Shown here piece after piece: positions 32,571 to 42,546 of a stretch of DNA of 64,000 nucleotides. The number at the start of each line of letters is the position of its first letter. Position 1 is the stretch's first letter. Under the pieces are notes generated by a model. That model was given only the letters and a program-made list of their open reading frames with translations. It searched no databases and was not told where the DNA came from. Source of the stretch: Candidatus Poribacteria bacterium (GTDB lineage Bacteria; Poribacteria; WGA-4E; WGA-3G); assembly GCA_022827225.1 (NCBI GenBank), contig JAJDTJ010000035.1, positions 62,001-126,000 of the forward strand. The letters run 5' to 3'. The position numbers and the translations under genes are program-made.

Positions 32571-34454
32571 CTATCGTCCCCATCCGCCTTGGGCGGGTCT
32601 CCGTTGTTGCAGAATAACGCGTTCGCCTTCGGTTATGCCGCTTTTGATAACCACTTTCGTTTCGTTTTGCATACCGGTTTCAACAGGCGTTCTCTTGCCT
32701 GTTGGGCTGCCATCATCTAACATGACCTGTTTGCCACTTGAGATATTCACCTGGGCACGAACCCCGTCGGCTTCCTTTTTGCCTTTGACGAGGAGTGATA
32801 CCGTTGTGGGGCCCGGTGTAATCCCACGTTGACTGCTATCCAAGCTGAAGGTGACGCTGCCGTTTCCGACACTTTCAACCGTGCCATTGAAAGTTTTTTC
32901 ACTGATTGTCTGCATGGAAATCGGTTGATTTGCTTTGAATGGGGATGTGTTACCGACTTGTGCGTTGACAGTCACGCTCTTTTCACTGATGATAGCGTCG
33001 ATGGGTACCATCAGGACATTCGGTTCCTCGTAGGTGATGATGTCAACATCTGTACTCATGCCGGGTTTGAGTTCCTGCGGGGATCCGAGTACCTCTATCA
33101 TGACCTCGAAGGAGATGATATTGTCCTGTTGCTGACCGCTCGGCGAGATTTCATAGACTTTGCCTTCATATATTTTGTTTTGATAGGCATCGACTTTGAT
33201 TTCCGCTTTCTGTTCTTTATTCAGCCGCTCCATATCAACTTCATTGATGAACGTTTTAACGACCATCTTCGAGGGGTCAACGATTGTCATAAGCGGCGGA
33301 CTTTGCGAGAATGCTGAACGTCCGGATGTCACAATCTCGCCAACTTCAAGTTCGAGAAGTGTGACGATTCCTGACATGGGAGCCTTGATGGTCGTCCACT
33401 CCAGTCGTTCCGCTTGGTTCTTCAGGGTACTCTCACGTCGGAGTCGGTTGGCATCGGCACTGACTCTGGATTGCTCTGTCAACAATTTTTCATTCTCGAG
33501 CGTAAGCAATAGTTCATCCAACCTGGTTTTAGAATTTTCGACGCGAAGTCTGGCTTCTTCTTCAGCGTTTTTCCGCATTTTTTTCAGGTCTTCGAGGTTC
33601 TGCTTTTGGTTTTCGAGTGTTAGCTCGCGTGAGGCGATGGAGCTTTCACGGACCTTGATGGTTCTTTCCTGCGAAGCGATGGTCTGTTTCTGGGATTCCA
33701 CGCGTTTTTGAGCGTTTTCATATTGGACCTGAGCATTGACATGCTGTGCCTGGGCATCTTCCAACGCTTTTTTCGAGACCAATTCCTTTTCGTAAAGTTC
33801 AGTGTTTCGATCAAGTTCAGATTTCGCGTTATCCAACGAAATCTTGGCTGAGCTGAGTGATGTTTCCTGTTCAGACAGTGTAATTTTTGCCTGTTCAAGC
33901 GCGATCCGGGCTTGCTCTAAAGCGATGTTGTCTTGATCGAGTGAGTTTTTCGCAGTCTGAATGTCTGTTTCGGATTGGTTGATTTGTGTTATGGTTGTCG
34001 CTTGCGTGGTCTCATAATTTGCCTGAGAGATTTTGAAGTCTGATTCGGTCTGAACCAATTGGCTTTGGAGTCGCTCTTTTTTCAGTTCGATGTTGAGTTC
34101 AGCCTGCTTGACTTGCGCTTTAGCGGCTCGGACATCTGCTTCCGCCTGTTTTTTCTCTTCGACATAGAGTTCGGGATCAAGTTCCATAAGGACTTGCCCT
34201 TCAACCACAGGGTCGCCATTTTTGACGTGGAGTTTAACGATTTCACCTTCAACATTGGATTTGACTTCCACGTCAAAAAGTGGTTCCAGGTTCCCTGTGG
34301 CACTAATCCGCATTTGGAAATCGCCGCGTTCGGCGACCTCAACTTTCCGTGCCAGAGATGGGTCTGGACCGTTCCCGCCGCGTCCGAGCACAACCCAACC
34401 GATTGCGCCGATAAGGACTATAATAACGGCAACAGCAATAATAAGATTTTTCAA
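32571..34454 (-). CDS. MacA/HlyD-type periplasmic adaptor (membrane fusion protein)
   Basis: The protein has 627 residues, starting at a TTG (34454) with AGGAGAG upstream. After an N-terminal membrane anchor (3-22), the lipoyl-like half VEVKSNVEGEIVKLHVKNGD appears. A very long coiled-coil hairpin (about 95-365, rich in E, Q and K) follows, then the second lipoyl half WTTIKAPMSGIVTLLELEVGE and beta-barrel domains. MacA homologues bridge an inner-membrane ABC permease to an outer-membrane channel. It is the last gene after the permeases on the same strand, 52 bp from the nearest. The coiled coil is longer than usual, suggesting a wider periplasmic span. Confidence 0.87.
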   Translation of the reverse strand: MKNLIIAVAVIIVLIGAIGWVVLGRGGNGPDPSLARKVEVAERGDFQMRISATGNLEPLFDVEVKSNVEGEIVKLHVKNGDPVVEGQVLMELDPELYVEEKKQAEADVRAAKAQVKQAELNIELKKERLQSQLVQTESDFKISQANYETTQATTITQINQSETDIQTAKNSLDQDNIALEQARIALEQAKITLSEQETSLSSAKISLDNAKSELDRNTELYEKELVSKKALEDAQAQHVNAQVQYENAQKRVESQKQTIASQERTIKVRESSIASRELTLENQKQNLEDLKKMRKNAEEEARLRVENSKTRLDELLLTLENEKLLTEQSRVSADANRLRRESTLKNQAERLEWTTIKAPMSGIVTLLELEVGEIVTSGRSAFSQSPPLMTIVDPSKMVVKTFINEVDMERLNKEQKAEIKVDAYQNKIYEGKVYEISPSGQQQDNIISFEVMIEVLGSPQELKPGMSTDVDIITYEEPNVLMVPIDAIISEKSVTVNAQVGNTSPFKANQPISMQTISEKTFNGTVESVGNGSVTFSLDSSQRGITPGPTTVSLLVKGKKEADGVRAQVNISSGKQVMLDDGSPTGKRTPVETGMQNETKVVIKSGITEGERVILQQRRPAQGGWGR

Positions 34455-34506
34455 GGCTAATCTCTCCTATGTAGTGTGAAGACTGAAAACTATATTTCCA
34501 AATGGA

Positions 34507-35823
34507 CTAATCCGCCCGGAGTGCTTCAACGGGGGTGAGTTTCGCTGCTTTATTGGCAGGATATAACCCGAAGAAGATACCGATAGCGACAGAAACGAGT
34601 AGGGCGATCAGCATCGTGGTGAGCGAGATGACCGATGGCCAGTTGCTCCCTTCCCAGACGAACTTAGAGATGAGCGCAGCGGTGCCGCGTCCCATAAAGA
34701 TACCTAAGATTGCACCGAGGAGACCGCCTGCAAGTGTCAGCACGGCCGCTTCGATCAAGAATTGGGTTAAAATATCGTTCCGTGTTGCCCCGAGGGCTTT
34801 CCGTAATCCGATCTCCTGCGTCCGGTCGGTAACAGAGACGAGCATGATGTTCATCACACCGATGCCAGCCACCATGAGAGCGATACCGGCAATACCCCCC
34901 ATTAAGGCTTTCATGACCAAGCCGACCTTATTCGCCGTTGCTAATTCTTCTGTAGCTGTCCAATAGTTATATTCTTCACCTGTGTTGTTGTGTTGTCTCC
35001 CTAATACGGTTTTGGTATCCGCTATTGCTAGCGGGATGGTATCAACGTCAACGGCTTCAACGCGGATGCGTTCGACATCTTGCCGCCCTTTAAAACGCTG
35101 TTGGAGTGTTGTTATCGGAATGATAAACCGGTCGTCCCATCCGGAAGTATCCATCGCGTCGCCTTTTTCTTCCATGACACCGATGACTTTGAGGCGTACC
35201 TCATAGAGTCCACTCCTTCCGTACCGGTAGGACTGACGGGAGGCTTTAATCTCTTTTCCAACAGGGTCTTCATCAATGAAGACTTCTTCAGCAATTTTCG
35301 AGCCGATGACAGCGACGCTACTCGCGGCTTCTACCTCTTCAGCGCTAAAGAACCTTCCGCTTGAGGTGTACCAGTTATGGGACCGGTCATATCCAGCGGT
35401 GGATGCGACGATACGGGATTCCTTTGAGCGTCCTTTGTAATTCACGTTCCATCCCGACATATCGTCTTCAGCGACGACATCGACGACACCGCGGGCGTGC
35501 TTTAGAATCTCAAAAGCATCTTCGGTTTCCAAATCCTCAGCGCGATTCCTTTGCCAGCGGCCTCTGCCGCGTACGGCTTCGCCGGCTGCACGGCTCAGCG
35601 TCCCGGATTGTTTGTCCCAATCGTCTTTATAAACCTCAATAATTTTCGTGCCGCCGGTTCGTTCAATCTCACGCAGAACCATAGCACTTGATCCGTCTCC
35701 GACGGATACCATACTCACAACCGAGCCGACACCGACGATAATCCCTAAGATCGTCAAAGCGGATCGGAGCGGGTTACGCCGCAAACTGGAAATGCCTAAA
35801 ATGATACATTCAAGTATATTCAT
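34507..35823 (-). CDS. MacB/FtsX-type ABC permease 1 (no ATPase domain)
   Basis: The protein has 438 residues. An N-terminal membrane helix (SLRRNPLRSALTILGIIVG) is followed by a periplasmic MacB_PCD domain (about 45-280) and three C-terminal helices containing the FtsX signature DRTQEIGLRKALGATRNDI. There is no Walker motif, so an ATPase must come from elsewhere. GGAG precedes the ATG. It is the most divergent of the four permeases and lies between permease 2 (12 bp) and the adaptor (52 bp), probably in one operon. The likely role is lipid, peptide or drug export, or an FtsX/LolCE-like mechanical function. Confidence 0.87.
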   Translation of the reverse strand: MNILECIILGISSLRRNPLRSALTILGIIVGVGSVVSMVSVGDGSSAMVLREIERTGGTKIIEVYKDDWDKQSGTLSRAAGEAVRGRGRWQRNRAEDLETEDAFEILKHARGVVDVVAEDDMSGWNVNYKGRSKESRIVASTAGYDRSHNWYTSSGRFFSAEEVEAASSVAVIGSKIAEEVFIDEDPVGKEIKASRQSYRYGRSGLYEVRLKVIGVMEEKGDAMDTSGWDDRFIIPITTLQQRFKGRQDVERIRVEAVDVDTIPLAIADTKTVLGRQHNNTGEEYNYWTATEELATANKVGLVMKALMGGIAGIALMVAGIGVMNIMLVSVTDRTQEIGLRKALGATRNDILTQFLIEAAVLTLAGGLLGAILGIFMGRGTAALISKFVWEGSNWPSVISLTTMLIALLVSVAIGIFFGLYPANKAAKLTPVEALRAD

Positions 35824-35835
35824 TTCGTGTGTCTC

Positions 35836-37137
35836 CTAATCGGTACGTAGTGCCTCGATGGGTGAGAGTGCTGACGCTTTTATTGCAGGATACAGTCCGA
35901 AGCATATACCGATGATAGCTGAAAATGATACCGAAATCAGTATCCATTGGGTTGAGATGACCGAGGGCCATTCAGGGACAATTTGGACGATTTTAACAGC
36001 GAGGAGTGCCATCCCTTCGCCAGCGAGCATCCCTAAACCGATGCCGATCGCACCGCCAACGGCACACATGAAAACGGCTTCTATTAAGAACTGTATTAAG
36101 ATGTCCACACGTTTTGCACCGAGTGCTTTTCGGAGTCCGATCTCGCGGGTCCGCTCGGTTACAGCGACGAGCATCATATTCATAATCCCGATGCCGCCGA
36201 CGAGGAGCGAGAACCCTGCGATACTCCCGAGAGCGATTTTTATCACATTACCGATTCTCTCCAATTGCGCCATGCCTTCGCGCATGTCCCTGAGCATAAA
36301 GAAATCGTCTTGATTTTTATGCCGTTTCCGAATAACGGCTTTCACTTCCTCAATTGCTTGTGGTACGGCTTCGACCGTATTTGCGTGAACAGAAAGCATT
36401 ACAATTTGATCGTTGCCGGTGAACCGTTTCTGTGTTGTTGTGATCGGGAGGAAGACCATGTCATCTAAGTCCCATCCGAATCGTAGGCTTCGCCCGCGGG
36501 GTGCCATCGTTCCGACGACGGTGAACCGTTCGGTAATCCGTGTATGGTCTCTTCTGCCCCACCGATCCCGTCGATCGCCACCTCTACCGATCTTAATCTC
36601 TTTCCCTATCGGTGAAGTGTTGCCGAATAAGGTCGCAGCAACCACTGTACCTAACACACAGACTTTTGTTTCGTTTTCAATATCTCCTTCGGAAATGAAC
36701 CGTCCTTGTTCAATATCCCAATCCATCGCTTCGGCGAATGTGTAGTTTACACCGTTATAGCCTGTCCGTGCTTCGGACCCATCAGAGGCTTGGACGAGAA
36801 CGCCTCGCCATTCCGGGATTCGCGGCACAACAACTTTCACTGATGGACATTCTGCCTCGATTGCCAACACATCTTCAAATTCAAAGTATTCGTTACTACG
36901 ATTTGCGACCCATCGGTTGCCTACCCGTTTATGACCGGTTCGATACATCGTAAACTGGTTCACACCGCCCAATTTCTGGGCATCTTGTAGCACAATCGCT
37001 TTCGCACCGTCACCGATGGCGATCATCGCGAGGACCGCGGCCACACCGATAATAATACCGAGCATGGTGAGCAGCGAACGGAGTTTGTTGCTACGAATCG
37101 CAGAGATTCCAACAAATAACCCTTCAAATATACGCAT
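35836..37137 (-). CDS. MacB/FtsX-type ABC permease 2
   Basis: The protein has 433 residues with GGAGGCGTG before the ATG. Its structure is as in permease 1: an N-terminal helix, the MacB_PCD domain and FtsX helices with RTREIGLRKALGAKRVDIL. It aligns without gaps along its whole length to permeases 3 and 4, so the three arose by tandem duplication. The periplasmic part shows most differences (for example NRSNEYFEFED here and RSNEYLEYED in permease 3). The stop is only 12 bp from the ATG of permease 1. Confidence 0.87.
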   Translation of the reverse strand: MRIFEGLFVGISAIRSNKLRSLLTMLGIIIGVAAVLAMIAIGDGAKAIVLQDAQKLGGVNQFTMYRTGHKRVGNRWVANRSNEYFEFEDVLAIEAECPSVKVVVPRIPEWRGVLVQASDGSEARTGYNGVNYTFAEAMDWDIEQGRFISEGDIENETKVCVLGTVVAATLFGNTSPIGKEIKIGRGGDRRDRWGRRDHTRITERFTVVGTMAPRGRSLRFGWDLDDMVFLPITTTQKRFTGNDQIVMLSVHANTVEAVPQAIEEVKAVIRKRHKNQDDFFMLRDMREGMAQLERIGNVIKIALGSIAGFSLLVGGIGIMNMMLVAVTERTREIGLRKALGAKRVDILIQFLIEAVFMCAVGGAIGIGLGMLAGEGMALLAVKIVQIVPEWPSVISTQWILISVSFSAIIGICFGLYPAIKASALSPIEALRTD

Positions 37138-37330
37138 TTCACGCCTCCGAATTAAAATATATTTGTATGCTTAACTTTTAGACAGCGAAAGCGTAAATAA
37201 GTTCGCGTTTTTTCGCAATAGTTTTCTGATTAGAAACCGATTCTGCACCTCAATTCTGGTAAGGCTAACTATCCTTTTAGACGTAATTACGTTAAAAGGG
37301 TTTAGTATTTTCGGATCGTCCACGGATATG

Positions 37331-38632
37331 TTATTCTGTCCGAAGTGCCTCAATCGGCGAGAGTGCCGATGCTTTTACGGCGGGATATAATCCGAACAGG
37401 ATACCGATTATTGCTGAGAACGATACTGAAATGAGTACCCATTGGGTCGAGATGACGGCTGGCCATTCAGGGACAATTTTAGCGATTTTGACAGCGAGGA
37501 GTGCCATCCCTTCACCGGCGAACATACCTAAACCGATACCGATCGCACCGCCGACGCTGCATATAACGATGGCTTCCATGAGGAACTGCGCCATAATGTC
37601 TAACGGTTTCGCACCGAGTGCTTTTCGGAGTCCGATCTCGCGTGTCCGCTCACTCACGGCAACGAGCATCATATTCATAATCCCGATGCCACCAACGAGG
37701 AGCGAAAATCCGGCGATGCTCCCCAAGGCGATTTTGATCATTTTGCTGATTTTCTCTAACTGTGCCATCCCTGAACGCATCTCGAAGATTCCGACAAAGC
37801 TGTCATCGCCTTTATGGCGTTTTCGGATAACGGTTTTTACCTCCTCAATCGCTTTCGGGACATCCTCGACGGTATGGGCGTAGACGACAATATCCTGAAT
37901 CTGATCGTTGCCGGTGAAACGTTCTTGGACTGTAGAGATAGGGATAAAGACGAGGTTATCGTAACTCCAACCGAACCGGAGGCTTCGCCCGCGCGGTGTC
38001 AGCGTACCAACGACGGTGAACCGTTCTGTAGAGCGTTTATTGTCTCGGCGTCCCCAGCGATCGTAACGATCTCCACCTTTTCCTATTTTGATCTCCTGTC
38101 CTACCGGTGATTTGTTCCCGAACAGTTCAGTCACGACTTCTTGTCCGAGCACACAGATTTTTGTTGCATTTTGGACATCTTCGTCTGTAATGAAACGTCC
38201 CTCTTGAACGTCCCAATCCATTGCGACTGGATAGTTGGCATCTACGCCGTTGTACCCAGCGCGGGTTTCGGAACCGTCAGCAGCTTGGATTAACGACCCT
38301 CTCCATTCAGGGATTCGAGGCGTGACAGCACGTACCGATGGACATTCGGCTTCAATGGCGAGGACATCTTCGTATTCCAAATATTCGTTGCTACGGATAC
38401 GAGTCCACCGTCCGCCTTCACGTTTATACCTTGTGCGGTACATCGTGAACTGGTTTGCACCGCCTAATTTCTGTGCGTCTTGTAGGACGATGACCTTCGC
38501 ACCATCGCCGATTGCGATCATTGCAAGGACGGCAGCGACCCCGATGATAATCCCTAACATCGTCAGCAGCGATCGCATTTTATTTGCCCGAATTGCTGAG
38601 AGTCCGATTGATAACCCTTCAATTATACGCAT
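37331..38632 (-). CDS. MacB/FtsX-type ABC permease 3
   Basis: The protein has 433 residues and starts after AGGAGGAGAG. It is a paralogue of permeases 2 and 4 with nearly the same length. The FtsX signature SERTREIGLRKALGAKPLD is identical to permease 4 apart from its first residue, while the extracytoplasmic domain has diverged. A 193-bp gap separates it from permease 2, so a promoter may lie there. No ATPase gene is adjacent. Confidence 0.87.
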   Translation of the reverse strand: MRIIEGLSIGLSAIRANKMRSLLTMLGIIIGVAAVLAMIAIGDGAKVIVLQDAQKLGGANQFTMYRTRYKREGGRWTRIRSNEYLEYEDVLAIEAECPSVRAVTPRIPEWRGSLIQAADGSETRAGYNGVDANYPVAMDWDVQEGRFITDEDVQNATKICVLGQEVVTELFGNKSPVGQEIKIGKGGDRYDRWGRRDNKRSTERFTVVGTLTPRGRSLRFGWSYDNLVFIPISTVQERFTGNDQIQDIVVYAHTVEDVPKAIEEVKTVIRKRHKGDDSFVGIFEMRSGMAQLEKISKMIKIALGSIAGFSLLVGGIGIMNMMLVAVSERTREIGLRKALGAKPLDIMAQFLMEAIVICSVGGAIGIGLGMFAGEGMALLAVKIAKIVPEWPAVISTQWVLISVSFSAIIGILFGLYPAVKASALSPIEALRTE

Positions 38633-38729
38633 CTCTCCTCCTTAAATTTTCGGAAACTTCGCGGCTATTAAAAACCGTAATGTTAGACGTGATTTTTGAA
38701 AATAAGTTTATTGGTGGGTGCGGCTGTAA

Positions 38730-38758
38730 TAAGAAAAGGCGCGCTTTATCAGCGCGCC
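38730..38758 (-). terminator. Intrinsic terminator after permease 4
   Basis: On the minus strand GGCGCGC (38758-38752), a 7-nt loop, GCGCGCC (38744-38738), then TTTTCTT (38737-38731). It is 33 bases past the stop of permease 4, so permease 4 is probably a separate transcription unit from permease 3. Confidence 0.75.
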
Positions 38759-38790
38759 TATAGAAACGGATATTCCTTGAACGATTATAA

Positions 38791-40092
38791 TTACTCTGCA
38801 CGTAGTGCTTCCTTGGGCTGGAGCATAGAGGCTTTTATTGCAGGATACAGTCCAAACGAGATACCGATCGCCGCGGAGAAGGATACTGAGATCAATACCC
38901 ACTCCGTTGAAATAACCGCTGGCCATTCGGGAACAATTTTAGCGATTTTGACAGCGAGGAGTGCCATCCCTTCACCGGCAAGGGCACCTAAACCGACACC
39001 GATTGCGCCACCGACACCGCACATTGCGACTGCTTCTATGAGGAATTGGGCCATGATGTCTAACGGTTTCGCACCGAGTGCTTTCCGTAGACCGATCTCC
39101 CGGGTCCGTTCATTCACAGCGACGAGCATCATATTCATAATGCCGATACCACCGACAAGAAGTGAGAATCCGGCAATACTTCCCAATGCGATTTTAATCA
39201 TTTTACTAATCCGCTCTAATTGTGCCATGCCTGAACGCATCGCCCGGATTTTGATGAAGTCGTCTTGGTCATTGTGCCGTTTTCGGATAACTGTTCTTGC
39301 CTCCTGAATTGCTTTCGGGATGTCGTCAGTGGTATTTGCGAAAATCATAATATCCGAAACCCTATCGCCGCCGGTGAGACGCTCTTGGACAGTTGATATC
39401 GGGATAAAGGCAAGGTTATCGTAACTCATGCCGAAACGTAGACTTCTGCCTCTCGGTTGAAGTGTGCCGACAACCGTGAAGCGTTCAGTCAAACGCTCTC
39501 GTCGCCTTCTGCCCCACTGATCACGGTATCGGACATTGCGTGCAATTTTAATCTCTTGTCCTAACGGCGATTTATTGCCGAAAAGTTCAAAGGCGATTTC
39601 GTCGCCGAGTACGCAAATTTTTGTTGCGTTTTGGACATCTTCGTCTGTAATGAAGCGGCCCTCTCTAAGTTCCCACTTCATTGCGGTTTGATAGTTGGCA
39701 TCTACACCGTTATAGCCTGCCCGAATTTCAGAGCCACCTGGCCCCTGAATCAAAACGTCTCTCCAATCTGGAATTCTCGGAGCAACTGAACTTATGGATG
39801 GGCATTCAGCCTCAATTGCTTGGGCATCTTCATATTTCATGTATTCATTACTACGTACACGGACCCATCTATTATTTTCTCGTTTGTAGGATGTGTGATA
39901 AAGTGTAATGCGTGTCGCGCCGCCTAATTTTTCTACATCATTCATCACAATTTCTTTGGCACCGTCACCGATGGCAATCATTGCCAGGACTGCCGCGATA
40001 CCGATGATAATCCCTAACATCGTTAGTAGCGAGCGCATTTTGTTCGCTCGAATCGCGGCGAGTCCAATAGATATTCCTTCAATTAAACGCAT
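38791..40092 (-). CDS. MacB/FtsX-type ABC permease 4
   Basis: The protein has 433 residues with TAGGAGGAAAC before the ATG. It is a paralogue of permeases 2 and 3 with the same domain order and NERTREIGLRKALGAKPLD near the C-terminal helices. Its periplasmic domain is the most changed of the three (VMNDVEKLGGATRITLYH, SIGLAAIRANKMR). An intrinsic terminator follows, so it may be expressed apart from the others. An energising ATPase must lie outside this stretch. Confidence 0.87.
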   Translation of the reverse strand: MRLIEGISIGLAAIRANKMRSLLTMLGIIIGIAAVLAMIAIGDGAKEIVMNDVEKLGGATRITLYHTSYKRENNRWVRVRSNEYMKYEDAQAIEAECPSISSVAPRIPDWRDVLIQGPGGSEIRAGYNGVDANYQTAMKWELREGRFITDEDVQNATKICVLGDEIAFELFGNKSPLGQEIKIARNVRYRDQWGRRRRERLTERFTVVGTLQPRGRSLRFGMSYDNLAFIPISTVQERLTGGDRVSDIMIFANTTDDIPKAIQEARTVIRKRHNDQDDFIKIRAMRSGMAQLERISKMIKIALGSIAGFSLLVGGIGIMNMMLVAVNERTREIGLRKALGAKPLDIMAQFLIEAVAMCGVGGAIGVGLGALAGEGMALLAVKIAKIVPEWPAVISTEWVLISVSFSAAIGISFGLYPAIKASMLQPKEALRAE

Positions 40093-40368
40093 GTTTCCTC
40101 CTAAGCGTTTTAATCTCTCTATTGGTGTGTTTTTTTATTTATTTTCAAAGCATTTATAGTGGATTTTAAAAAATTAACAAACCATACACCGTCGATAGGC
40201 GCACTTGTAAAGAGCCAACCAATACGGATATATGTATTTCACAGCAGAAGTTTGACGCAATTAACGCTAATAGGTTTATGCAAGTTTCGTTTATGAGATG
40301 GCAAATGCCGGTTCTGGCTGATGTGAAGTTGAGTGGTAGTGAGGAAAAGCGGATAGTGGAAGGCGGAA

Positions 40369-41211
40369 TTACGGTATTAAATTCTTAGATTTCGTCCGAG
40401 CAATGGTTTTCTGGTATCGGGCCGCCATCTCGGGCCCTTGGGCTTGTAAGTATTCTTGCTCCGATTGGCGTGCCGCTTCGGTTGAAGGTGGGTGTGGAAT
40501 GTTAATATAGGCAGTGCTGATCTCGTCGTTGCCCCATTTGTATGCGACGATTTCGCCTTTGCTGATGATGAGGTTCATACCGACGTTCGCTTCTACAATC
40601 GGTACGCCGTTTTCACGCGCTCTGGCGAGAACAGTCTGATTTTGCGCTTTGCCTTTTGAGCCATAAGAAGGGATCAAAAGGAATTGTGCACCGTCTAAGA
40701 CCAGTGTCCGCGCAATCAACGGATTCCATCGGTCGTTGCAGATTAAGATGCCGGCGCGTCCGAAAGGCGTATCAAATGCCCGAATCGTCTCGCCGATGCA
40801 GTTGAAGTTCCACGACGGATGCGTTCCTTCGGCAAACTGGGTTTTATGATAGGTACCGCAAATCTCACCTTCATTATCAATAAACACAGCAGAATTATAA
40901 ACAGACGTACCGCGCCGTTCAGCGAATCCGAAGCAGAGACAGGTCTTGAGTCGTTTGGCAAGCCGACGGAAGCGGTGGATATACGGCCCGTCAATCGGCT
41001 CTGCGATGTCGAGCATCGCCTCTGGTGTGGTTCTGCTTTCGATGACATCCATGACGACGTAGCCTTCCAATACACCCTCAGTCGCCAAAATTAACTGTGG
41101 TGCATCTTTGGCAGCCTCGACGAATAAAGCCTCCAATTTTTCGGCGTTGGAGGCTTTATCCCATTTGATAGGTTTAAGTGAAATTGCGGAGACTTTGACC
41201 GACTGATACAA
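40369..41211 (-). CDS. Carbon-nitrogen hydrolase (nitrilase superfamily)
   Basis: The protein has 280 residues. No ATG is available at the natural N-terminus, so a TTG at 41211 with AAGGAAAA upstream is used. The catalytic triad is visible: E45 in ATEGVLEG, K123 in YHKTQFAEG and the nucleophile C158 in LICNDRWNP. Members hydrolyse amides or nitriles (N-carbamoyl compounds, omega-amides). The substrate is unknown, but the fold and active site are clear. It is an isolated gene, with 276 bp of empty sequence to permease 4. Confidence 0.86.
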   Translation of the reverse strand: MYQSVKVSAISLKPIKWDKASNAEKLEALFVEAAKDAPQLILATEGVLEGYVVMDVIESRTTPEAMLDIAEPIDGPYIHRFRRLAKRLKTCLCFGFAERRGTSVYNSAVFIDNEGEICGTYHKTQFAEGTHPSWNFNCIGETIRAFDTPFGRAGILICNDRWNPLIARTLVLDGAQFLLIPSYGSKGKAQNQTVLARARENGVPIVEANVGMNLIISKGEIVAYKWGNDEISTAYINIPHPPSTEAARQSEQEYLQAQGPEMAARYQKTIARTKSKNLIP

Positions 41212-41255
41212 TTTTTAAATTTTCCTTGCGGTTCGGTTAGGTGAGTCAGAAAAAC

Positions 41256-42371
41256 CTATTTCGGGTAAGCCGTATCAAGGGCGAGAACCACGTAAGCGGT
41301 TACGAGTCTCGGATCCGCTTCCATCCACCGACTTTGATCGTTCACCCAGAATCCATCGGGTTTCTGCAATTCGATCATTTTTTCTGCGAACTCTCGGTAC
41401 CAGTCGTGTGTGATACCCTTCGAGTCTACAAAGGTTGCATCGCCATACAGTCGCAACGCCTTTGCCATCGTGTGATAGTGATAATATAACCCCTGTGCCC
41501 CCATGCCATAGTTTTCTTCAAGTGTGAAATGCTCCTTTATCCACTTGAAAGCGGCTTGGACGCGTTCATCTTCCTTATCAACGTTTGCGTAGATGAAACT
41601 CAGCAATCCGGCGTAAGTCATGCTTGCATAAGAGCGCGGGCTCCCTGCGGAATCTGTTCCGGCTTTGCTTTCACCGTCAGGGGCATAAATAAAACCGCCA
41701 TCGTTGCCTGCCCAGGACTGATCGTTGCTTTCACTCCGATTCTGGGCGCGTTCGAGAAATTTGATCGCCTTGTTCCAGACTTCTTGGTCATCAGAACCGC
41801 TTTCCTTCAACGCTTGGATAGCAATGTTCAGATTGGACAAGTCTTTCACATCCTGACGGCTGCCGTAGCCGATCCCACCAAAATAAACGCTCTCCTCATC
41901 TGTGACCTGTAGTCCTTTCAAGAAACCTTGGGCTTTTTTAATAACTTCGTCATACTTCGGATTACCGGTTGAGGAGAGTGCCATTACAGAGATAGAGGTA
42001 TTGTAATTCGGCAGTGCGGGTTGCATCTCAGCATCGTAAATTGCCCCGTTTGGCTGTTGCATTGCCACCAGCCGCTGAAGTGCTTTTTGTATAAACGGAT
42101 GTTCCGATTCCGAGTATTTGTTTTCTGGATGTCGTAAAAAGGCGGTAACGGCAAGAGCCGTTATGCCCGGGTGATTGGCGAAGAGTCCATCCTCGGCTTG
42201 TTGCTCCTTTAGCCATTCCAATCCGCTGTCAATGCTTGCGAGGACCTGTTTGTTCAATTCGTGATATTCCGATGCACCCGTTTCGTGATGCGCGGTTATA
42301 CCGCTCTGGACAACAGAAACCAACATGAGGAATAACACCAAGATGAATCCATGCTGCGTTTTAATTTTCAT
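41256..42371 (-). CDS. Secreted prenyltransferase/squalene-cyclase-repeat protein
   Basis: The protein has 371 residues. The ATG at 42371 has GGAGTGGAAA upstream and starts a signal peptide (MKIKTQHGFILVLFLMLVSV); an upstream TTG is rejected. The body is alpha/alpha-barrel repeats of the terpene-cyclase/prenyltransferase type (SGLEWLKEQQAEDGLF, ALQRLVAMQQPNGAIYD, YASMTYAGLLSFIYANVD, KMIELQKPDGFWVND). The DxDD acid motif of true cyclases is not evident, so it is probably a non-catalytic or unknown secreted member, a group common in planctomycete-like genomes. Confidence 0.8.
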   Translation of the reverse strand: MKIKTQHGFILVLFLMLVSVVQSGITAHHETGASEYHELNKQVLASIDSGLEWLKEQQAEDGLFANHPGITALAVTAFLRHPENKYSESEHPFIQKALQRLVAMQQPNGAIYDAEMQPALPNYNTSISVMALSSTGNPKYDEVIKKAQGFLKGLQVTDEESVYFGGIGYGSRQDVKDLSNLNIAIQALKESGSDDQEVWNKAIKFLERAQNRSESNDQSWAGNDGGFIYAPDGESKAGTDSAGSPRSYASMTYAGLLSFIYANVDKEDERVQAAFKWIKEHFTLEENYGMGAQGLYYHYHTMAKALRLYGDATFVDSKGITHDWYREFAEKMIELQKPDGFWVNDQSRWMEADPRLVTAYVVLALDTAYPK

Positions 42372-42546
42372 TTTTCCACTCCGTTTCGACAAGTTGTGTG
42401 TGATACATAGCAAGTACGATGCCAGTTTAAAATGCCTATTATTACGCCAATTTCGGAATTCTAACGGATAATTCCGTCAATAACTGAACACTACTGTCTA
42501 TAATTTGAACGATTGGATAGCACAACCTAACAGGTTATGCTACAGG

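Noticed and set aside
38696-39307. 203-codon ORF opposite permease 4
   Set aside because: It is a shadow; similar antisense frames appear opposite permeases 2 and 3 at the same place, because the permease sequences are paralogous.
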